Assembly: GCA_023055505.1 (NCBI GenBank)
Contig: JALIRH010000004.1
Coordinates: 19,029,368-19,093,367, forward strand
DNA from: Callipepla californica brunnescens
Taxonomy: Eukaryota > Chordata > Aves > Galliformes > Odontophoridae
Length of the DNA: 64,000 bases
Direction of reading: 5' to 3'
The position numbers and the translations under genes were made by a program. This document shows positions 61,001 to 64,000 of the stretch, in pieces. Position 1 is the first letter of the stretch. Each line of letters starts with the position of its first letter. The notes under the pieces were generated by a model that worked only from the letters and a program-made list of their open reading frames with translations, was not told the DNA's origin and searched no databases.

Positions 61001-62911
61001 TTATGTCTTGTTTCTTTAGGAGTTGGAGACAGACAGAAGAAAAAAAATTGTTTCTTTAGAGCAAAGCAAAAGGTAAATTTGAGCATAATCCACAAATTAG
61101 GATATTATTCTGAGTTACTGTCCTCCTTTGCCCAACAAGACATGAACTGATACCTGTTGAACCATGATCTAGTATCTGTGTTGAGCAAGAAAGAGAATGA
61201 AAATTATTATGTAATCCAGCTCCCAATGTGATACAGGATCCACCCTCAATACAGGTGTTTTCTTCTAGCAACTTCATGCATTCACTCTTTAAGGTTAAAC
61301 ACAGTAGAAGCTGCAGAAGGGCAGACAGTTCTCCTACTCTGAACAAAATCAAGTCTCCTTTATCACCTGATCTAAACTATTTTTAAAGGCTCATTTCATT
61401 TAACTGTAGCAGCAGGATATCACGTTCCTCTGGTCAAATTGAACAAGACTCTCTATCCAGCCCACTGGACAAGGACTTGTCTTTGTGGCTTTATTCCACA
61501 TGTTGTTTTGTTTGGTTTTTCATATACTCTATACAGTAACTTGGATAATCCCTGTGACCCTAAAGCAGCCAATGAAAACACCAAACTCTTGTTCAATCAG
61601 CACTAAGGTCTGATGTTATTTCTTGCACACTGAACAAGAAGAAATGAGAAGACAGAAAGATCTGGTAAGAGATTCACTAAACTTTTTACCATTCACCTGA
61701 ATTGTTACCAGGTGCTACAAGAAACATGACTGCCCTTCTTCTAGAGCTTCTAGCAATCCTCTCATAAAAACCCTTCTCCAGCAACCTTGCAGAGTAGGAC
61801 AAGAAATTTGCTGATCCCTCTGTTGTATTAATACATCTATCAATGTCCTCCGACTTCAAGAGGATCACAGCCAGAGAACTACTGCTTCCCAGAGGATTTC
61901 TCAGGCAGGAATACACAGGCACAATTGTAACAGGGTACACAGCAAACACAGTAATGGACCTGGATGGTGGATTTGTGCATGCACAGCACGTGTGAGGATT
62001 CTGGTACCAATTCTCTGACAGGGGTCGGGATAAACAGAAACCTCAGCCAAATGGTGAAAACCTGCACATGACATCTGGCATCCATTTCAACATGAAAAAG
62101 AGGATGGCAGGGAAAAGGACAGATATATTTTGGTCTTAGGCGGGACTGCCCAAGACACATGCACATCTGGAGATGCTGGTACCACCTGAACTGGTTTCAT
62201 CTTTCCTTGTCACAGTGCTGCCAGATAAATAACTGCTGGAGGTGGCACTGACTCATTAGTGCTGCCTCGCAGTATTCCTTATGGAGCAATGTCACAGTCT
62301 CACGACAGAGCAGCGAGTGACGGAAGACTGAGCTTTCAACGTGTAGGTAGGTAGGAAAGGGGTCATCAGAGGTCATGCACAAGATGAATCCTTCTCCGAA
62401 AACTGCAAAAGTTACTGACAAACCAAGGAATACTTCATATGTGACAAACAAAGGAAAAGGAGGGCAAAAGCCTTGAAAAATAAATTTACTTGACCCTGTG
62501 TAAAAACAAAAAAGAAAATTAGAGATAAAGCCATTCTATTTCTAGAATTTTAATTTGCATCTCTGACCACCTCAAATCCTTGCCACGCTGCAGGTATTCC
62601 AAGTGATCACAATTTCTGAACTGAGGACAACTGTGCTTCTCTAATTTAAATTAAGGTGCACTAACGGTTATGCAATGGTTATTAAAGCTCTGGAAATACG
62701 GTAGGCTGCATAAGCAGAAACTTCTCCACTTACTCTCCCTGTTGCCAGAGTATGGTGCCTCCTTTGCTGATCCCTCAGTATTCAGAACGTCCAGAGGAAT
62801 TGGTCTTATTTGAGTGCACTCAGCAGAGGGAGCTGTTGCTGGCTTTTCAGCAGCTCTTCTTGCTGCCATCTTTTGTGCAAAGATGCTTTTTCTTCCAGAT
62901 CCCACTTTCAC
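33910..62911 (-). CDS. RPAP1: RPAP1, RNA polymerase II-associated protein 1 (21 exons, 5' end missing)
   Basis: Spliced coding region on the minus strand; the span includes introns. The 21 exons total 3921 nt, giving 1306 codons plus stop with no internal stop and consistent phase at every junction. Residue numbers in the exon entries (w1-w1306) count from the first codon visible here. Recognisable domains are RPAP1_N (about w85-w127, containing [16 protein letters not shown]) and RPAP1_C (about w240-w306, containing [16 protein letters not shown]). A long alpha-helical C-terminal region runs to w1306. From family knowledge, RPAP1 (yeast Rba50, plant MINIYO) binds RNA polymerase II, works with RPAP/GPN assembly factors in its biogenesis and nuclear import, and supports the Mediator-polymerase contact. 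Human RPAP1 is about 1393 residues and aligns collinearly from memory, so roughly 140 N-terminal residues and the promoter lie beyond 64000. Identification is very secure; exon edges are inferred from splice sites and family length. Confidence 0.97.
34833..34889 (-). CDS. RPAP1: RPAP1 exon T (57-nt micro-sized exon)
   Basis: The acceptor is tgttcttag before GAGGCTG and the donor is GATGAG|gtaaga. It encodes w1237-w1255 in exact phase: [19 protein letters not shown]. Human has ARRSMLQKTWLLADE at the same place. It was recognised from the conserved peptide and splice sites. The intron after it (34066-34832) shows nothing recognisable. Confidence 0.95.
35550..35726 (-). CDS. RPAP1: RPAP1 exon S
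   Basis: The acceptor is tttcttgcag before TTTCCTG and the donor is ACTCAG|gtaagt, a near-consensus site. It encodes w1178-w1236: [20 protein letters not shown], then [21 protein letters not shown]. This is one of the most conserved parts of the whole protein; human has [20 protein letters not shown]. The next intron (34890-35549) shows nothing recognisable. Confidence 0.98.
37128..37932 (-). CDS. RPAP1: RPAP1 exon R (805-nt exon, C-terminal helical region)
   Basis: The acceptor is tatcttacag before CGAAGGG and the donor is CAGCAG|gtaatc. It encodes w909-w1177, 269 residues in one open block. Signatures include [86 protein letters not shown] and [13 protein letters not shown]. All have close human counterparts. 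This is by far the longest coding exon here. The following intron (35727-37127) has an A-run at 36830-36844 and otherwise nothing recognised. Confidence 0.98.
38746..38888 (-). CDS. RPAP1: RPAP1 exon Q
   Basis: The acceptor is tcctgtgcag before GCAGGCA and the donor is TTCTTCC|gtaagc. It encodes w862-w908 plus two bases of w909: [20 protein letters not shown], then [19 protein letters not shown]. Spacing to the previous exon equals the human spacing, supporting this acceptor over a second AG 4 nt inside, which would shift the frame. The next intron (37933-38745) has an A-run at 38717-38730. Confidence 0.96.
39355..39504 (-). CDS. RPAP1: RPAP1 exon P (minor-spliceosome-like donor)
   Basis: The acceptor is cctttatag before TACAGCT and the donor is AAAATG|gtatccttg. 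It encodes w812-w861, ending [22 protein letters not shown], which matches human [21 protein letters not shown]. The donor fits the U12-type consensus at 8 of 9 positions and fits the U2-type consensus poorly. The intron after it (38889-39354) ends with an ordinary-looking pyrimidine tract. Confidence 0.95.
40143..40338 (-). CDS. RPAP1: RPAP1 exon O
   Basis: The acceptor is gttcacacag before GCCATGT and the donor is AGCAAG|gtaaga. It encodes w746-w811. It has the cysteine-containing ALCNPLSC motif, then [19 protein letters not shown] and RIHKGL, all present in human with small changes ([25 protein letters not shown]). The next intron (39505-40142) holds nothing I recognise. Confidence 0.96.
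41680..41789 (-). CDS. RPAP1: RPAP1 exon N
   Basis: The acceptor is ttttatgcag before CCATCAG and the donor is GCTCAG|gtaaaa. It encodes w710-w745 plus two bases of w746. The helical segment [20 protein letters not shown], followed by MWDLLR, matches human MERLSEELLLPLLSQPTLGSLWDSLR. I see nothing recognisable in the following intron (40339-41679). Confidence 0.95.
42545..42581 (+). repeat. ATT microsatellite followed by T-run
   Basis: Several ATT units run directly into about 18 consecutive T. It lies in the RPAP1 intron between exons M and N. Confidence 0.9.
43679..43880 (-). CDS. RPAP1: RPAP1 exon M
   Basis: The acceptor is gtatttcag before TAATAGC and the donor is CAACAG|gtaaga. It encodes w642-w709: a short acidic and proline-rich lead, then [14 protein letters not shown] and a helical stretch ending [11 protein letters not shown]. 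The human counterparts are VTWTQVSGLQPLVE and LGAYYQAWSQQ, so both edges are well supported. The next intron (41790-43678) contains an ATT microsatellite with a T-run at 42545-42581. Confidence 0.96.
44649..44828 (-). CDS. RPAP1: RPAP1 exon L
   Basis: The acceptor is gaaccgtag before GGATCTC and the donor is GAGCAG|gtatgc. It encodes w582-w641 plus two bases of w642: [19 protein letters not shown], then a variable region and helical [19 protein letters not shown]. Human has RELYPVLMRALQ at the same place. The sequence just upstream of the acceptor lacks a strong pyrimidine tract and merges with a CR1 3' end. The next intron (43881-44648) shows nothing recognisable. Confidence 0.95.
44845..45135 (-). 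mobile_element. CR1 LINE 3' fragment ending next to RPAP1 exon L
   Basis: Reverse-strand CR1 copy, sense to RPAP1. Plus-strand landmarks in order are GAGGTTGGAAG, TAGTCCAACTCCCTGCTCAA, GGTTTTGAATACCTTCAAGG, AAATTTCCTCTATTTCAATT and a CTGGCTCTATTTTC block. This matches an antisense CR1 3' region of about 290 nt with a small deletion near the 3' end. Its 3' terminus lies about 17-20 nt from the acceptor of exon L. Confidence 0.82.
46098..46255 (-). CDS. RPAP1: RPAP1 exon K
   Basis: The acceptor is tgttttacag before CTTAACA and the donor is CTACCG|gtacag. It encodes w530-w581 plus two bases of w582 (an arginine completed by the next exon). The segment [21 protein letters not shown] matches human EEAEMLSTEALRLWAVAASYG. 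The donor is only moderate after the GT. The next intron (44829-46097) carries a gene-sense CR1 copy that stops close to the next exon. Confidence 0.96.
48219..48480 (-). mobile_element. CR1 LINE 3' fragment, gene-sense orientation
   Basis: On the plus strand this reads as an antisense CR1 3' end. It starts at a degraded TCATAGAGTCACAGAA, followed by GGACCTCTGGAAACTGCAG, CTTGGGCAACCTGTTTGTG and TTGTATTTCAACTTGTACTTGC. All are recognisable but diverged from CR1 consensus as I remember it. It lies in the intron between RPAP1 exons J and K, sense to RPAP1. The left end is clear; the right end is approximate. Confidence 0.8.
48799..48978 (-). CDS. RPAP1: RPAP1 exon J
   Basis: The acceptor is tctctgcag before CTGCTTG and the donor is AGGCTG|gtaagc. 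It encodes w470-w529: [18 protein letters not shown], a variable loop, then [20 protein letters not shown]. Both ends align closely with human ([17 protein letters not shown] and [20 protein letters not shown]). The following intron (46256-48798) contains a CR1 remnant at about 48219-48480 and an A-run at 46349-46366. Confidence 0.97.
49130..49264 (-). CDS. RPAP1: RPAP1 exon I
   Basis: The acceptor is cctttcag before GGACTTC, after a strong pyrimidine tract, and the donor is ATCCAG|gtaaat. It encodes w425-w469: [17 protein letters not shown], then [18 protein letters not shown]. This matches the human helical segment RLRYVLEV...AVVLDILAVLIRLARHS. The next intron (48979-49129) is only 151 nt, the shortest in the visible gene. 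Confidence 0.97.
50272..50457 (-). CDS. RPAP1: RPAP1 exon H (acidic run and basic cluster)
   Basis: The acceptor is ctcttcatag before AAATATC and the donor is GTAAAG|gtaagc. It encodes w363-w424. The start, [19 protein letters not shown], matches human. It is followed by 11 consecutive glutamates (w385-w395), a KKRK cluster (w405-w408) that could be a nuclear localisation signal, and then the conserved DVARYDVVK. Human has a similar acidic then basic segment here, so the acidic character is conserved while its length varies. Nothing recognisable was seen in the following intron (49265-50271). Confidence 0.96.
50359..50391 (-). repeat. RPAP1: Coding GAA/GAG repeat (11 glutamates) in RPAP1 exon H
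   Basis: Eleven consecutive glutamate codons, eight GAA and three GAG, with GAG interruptions toward the 5' side of the coding strand. Five uninterrupted GAA codons at the 3' end make it a potential length-variable coding microsatellite. Confidence 0.9.
52739..52906 (-). CDS. RPAP1: RPAP1 exon G (conserved helical segment)
   Basis: The acceptor is ttttttcag before GCCAGGG and the donor is GATGAG|gtgaga. It encodes w307-w362, including [17 protein letters not shown] and the ALRALLV helix. This is among the most conserved stretches of the family and resembles an ARM/HEAT-type helical pair. The next intron (50458-52738) contains an A-run at 50512-50527 and otherwise nothing I recognise. Confidence 0.97.
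54424..54525 (-). CDS. RPAP1: RPAP1 exon F (RPAP1_C domain, second half)
   Basis: The acceptor is cccatttag before AGGGCTG and the donor is CAGAAG|gtaaga. It encodes w273-w306: [16 protein letters not shown] followed by [18 protein letters not shown], nearly identical in pattern to the human protein. It contains no in-frame ATG. It completes RPAP1_C and starts the helical repeat region. I see nothing firm in the following intron (52907-54423). Confidence 0.96.
54993..55091 (-). CDS. RPAP1: RPAP1 exon E (RPAP1_C domain, first half)
   Basis: The acceptor is atgttag before GGAATGC and the donor is GCAGAG|gtaggt. It encodes w240-w272 exactly in phase: [13 protein letters not shown], then [16 protein letters not shown], the most diagnostic signature of the RPAP1_C family. 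The donor region is a repeated gtaggtaggt, so a cryptic donor 4 nt downstream is possible. The following intron (54526-54992) holds a short A-run at 54713-54727. Confidence 0.97.
55518..55660 (-). CDS. RPAP1: RPAP1 exon D (pre-RPAP1_C linker; unusual splice sites)
   Basis: It encodes w192-w239, including [16 protein letters not shown], which matches human KEWLHMDTVELEKLHW, and a lysine-rich end (RQKKTKK). Reading phase forces the acceptor GGAAG before GTAAGG, so the exon opens with a donor-like sequence. Its own donor, AAAAAG|gtttaa, is weak at +3 to +6. The encoded length aligns with human without gaps up to MQARF in the next exon, which supports both edges. At 143 nt, skipping it would shift the frame. 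The following intron (55092-55517) shows nothing recognisable. Confidence 0.93.
56270..56461 (+). mobile_element. CR1 LINE fragment, 5'-truncated, with 3' terminal repeats
   Basis: A short CR1 3' end on the plus strand, antisense to RPAP1, inside its longest complete intron. Typical CR1 segments are seen: a GGCACTGGAATGGCCTGCC-type start, GGTTGGACTAGATGATCTT and TCCTTTCCAACCTA. It ends in the short tandem repeat built on ATGAATCT. No open reading frame survives. It is among the better preserved repeat copies in the window, so probably younger than the others. Confidence 0.9.
59697..59915 (-). CDS. RPAP1: RPAP1 exon C (end of RPAP1_N, variable linker)
   Basis: The acceptor is acttgcag before ATCCCAG and the donor is ATCACAG|gtaaga. 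It encodes w119-w191 plus the first base of w192. It opens with [12 protein letters not shown], finishing RPAP1_N, and continues as a charged, low-conservation linker rich in E, K and N that is probably disordered. The next intron (55661-59696, 4036 nt) is the longest complete one found. It contains a plus-oriented CR1 fragment at 56270-56461. Confidence 0.95.
60657..60833 (-). CDS. RPAP1: RPAP1 exon B (RPAP1_N domain)
   Basis: The acceptor is ctttcag before ATAAAGC and the donor is CTAG|gtatgt. It encodes w60-w118 plus the first base of w119. It holds most of the RPAP1_N domain: [16 protein letters not shown], then a helical [15 protein letters not shown]. The domain continues over the junction into DPSLVAFL in the next exon. 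The following intron (59916-60656) shows nothing recognisable. Confidence 0.96.
62734..62911 (-). CDS. RPAP1: RPAP1 exon A (w1-w60, first exon in window)
   Basis: The acceptor ends in tttgcag before GTGAAAGTG, and the donor reads AGGGAGA|gtaagt. It encodes w1-w59 plus the first base of w60. The conserved basic segment [16 protein letters not shown] matches the human segment just before the RPAP1_N domain. The remainder is weakly conserved linker. Because the exon opens in mid-protein with a good acceptor, at least one more coding exon must lie upstream, beyond 64000. I see nothing recognisable in the partial upstream intron (62912-64000) or in the following intron (60834-62733). Confidence 0.93.
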
Positions 62912-64000
62912 CTGCAAACAAGGAAGCTGTGTGTCACCGCTCTTTCCTTTGGACTCCCCCGCACACCTGGCACTAGCAAGTGTATATATCTGATCCTAAA
63001 GATGCTCTCAAATCAGACTTTGGGACGTGACACAGGAGAAGCTGCTGGCAGCCACCTGCCCTCTTCTGTACACGTGTTATTCTATTTTAATATACAGCTT
63101 AATGCTAGAACAGAGGCAAAACATATGAAGGTTTTTGCTACCTAGAGAGAAAAGATGATTAATTATAAGTGAATTTGGGCCAGGAAAGTACACTAAAATA
63201 TCACCAAACATAACAGTTCCAGATCTCCTGCTGCTTAGAAACCCCACGTAGACGCTTTGCATTTCTGAGGATAAATGGAACCGTTCTGTACTGTGCTCAC
63301 CACATGCTTAGAAAATGCTTCTTATAAGGTGATTAGAGAGCACCAGGGTGAAGAGATTTACATGGTAAGAAGTGGGCAAGTGGTGCTAAAATAATCCTGA
63401 CTAAATTACTTGCTGCTTGCCTAGGCAATAGAAGACCAAGGCTCTGAACAGTCTTTGATACACAGGAAATCCAAAGCACACTTAGCAGAAAAAGACTCTT
63501 GCACATCCCCAGCCCAGAGAAGAAGTTTAAAAGGCAGTCTTAACATTTAATAGCTACTTAGTACGCTCCTGCATCAGGTAAACAGAACTGGCAGCTTTAA
63601 AAAAAATACTACTTTTTCCTCTCAAAAGAGCTGTCCTTCAAACTAAATTCCTTATTCAAAGCAACTATAGCTATCAATGACATTTGATTTCCCAGCATGT
63701 GATTTCCACTCAGCTCGCAGTTCTTGCTACTACAGCAACTATTCTTAGCCATAGGTTTCAGTTTTACAGCCTCAGAACAAATTTTATGTCAAAATCCAAG
63801 ACACTGTAAAAGACAATCCATGCAACTGCATTCAAACATCACTCCAGCAGGAATTAGAGGCAACCTGAGGAAGAACAGACCTATGAAGAACTGGAGATAA
63901 CATTCACCAAGACTGCTCCTCAAAAAAAAGCAAAAACAACACAACAGATTCAAACCAACTTGCTAAAGTTACATGAAGGAGATTGCCTTTTTCTCTAAAC
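62912..64000. other. RPAP1: Partial RPAP1 intron upstream of exon A
   Basis: No segment resembles the missing N-terminal part of RPAP1, such as the conserved stretch before exon A. The next upstream coding exon is therefore expected beyond the window edge. No repeats were recognised. Confidence 0.6.

Noticed and set aside
62651..62733. Continuation of the exon A open frame past 62734
   Set aside because: A strong gtaagt donor ends the exon, and the phase matches the next exon's N-K-A-D-D reading. The extension is intron read-through.
1..64000. Search by eye for tRNA, rRNA, CRISPR arrays, intact endogenous retrovirus genes or DNA transposon ends
   Set aside because: Nothing convincing was seen. 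No paired LTRs, no reverse transcriptase or gag-like reading frame, and no regularly spaced repeats.

Overview
The window looks like bird genomic DNA, though another sauropsid is possible. It carries truncated CR1 non-LTR retrotransposons, one with the typical short tandem 3' end. It also carries one intron-rich nuclear gene whose protein is clearly vertebrate. There are no bacterial-type operons, tRNA or rRNA genes, or CRISPR arrays.

Right half (about 33.6-64.0 kb): a single gene on the minus strand, RPAP1 (RNA polymerase II-associated protein 1). I traced 21 coding exons from 62911 down to the stop codon at 33910-33912. All exon junctions are compatible in reading phase and have GT/AG ends. 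Joined, they encode 1306 residues, from just upstream of the conserved basic segment before the RPAP1_N domain to the C-terminus. The first exon found begins inside the protein, so the start codon, roughly the first 140 residues (judged against the human protein) and the promoter lie beyond position 64000. The protein has an RPAP1_N domain, an RPAP1_C domain, an 11-residue glutamate run, and a long helical C-terminal half that includes one 805-nt exon. The family acts in assembly and nuclear import of RNA polymerase II and in its link to Mediator.

Left half (1-33.6 kb): no coding exon that I can support. This AT-rich DNA lies downstream of RPAP1. In mammals LTK sits on this side, but I found no kinase or LTK-like exon. 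The region holds ancient CR1/L3-like remnants (about 11.4-13.1 kb and possibly 23.4-23.8 kb), a CR1 3' scrap near 29.7 kb, microsatellites, a locally GC-rich block near 30.4-31.1 kb and an AT-rich motif cluster near 18.05 kb.

The points most worth a second look concern RPAP1 splicing. One acceptor also reads as a strong donor, next to an exon with a weak donor of its own (55.5-55.7 kb). One donor has a near-perfect minor-spliceosome signature (39.35 kb). One CR1 copy ends about 20 nt from an exon and may supply its branch-point region (44.83-45.13 kb). I saw no evidence of a novel multi-gene system.
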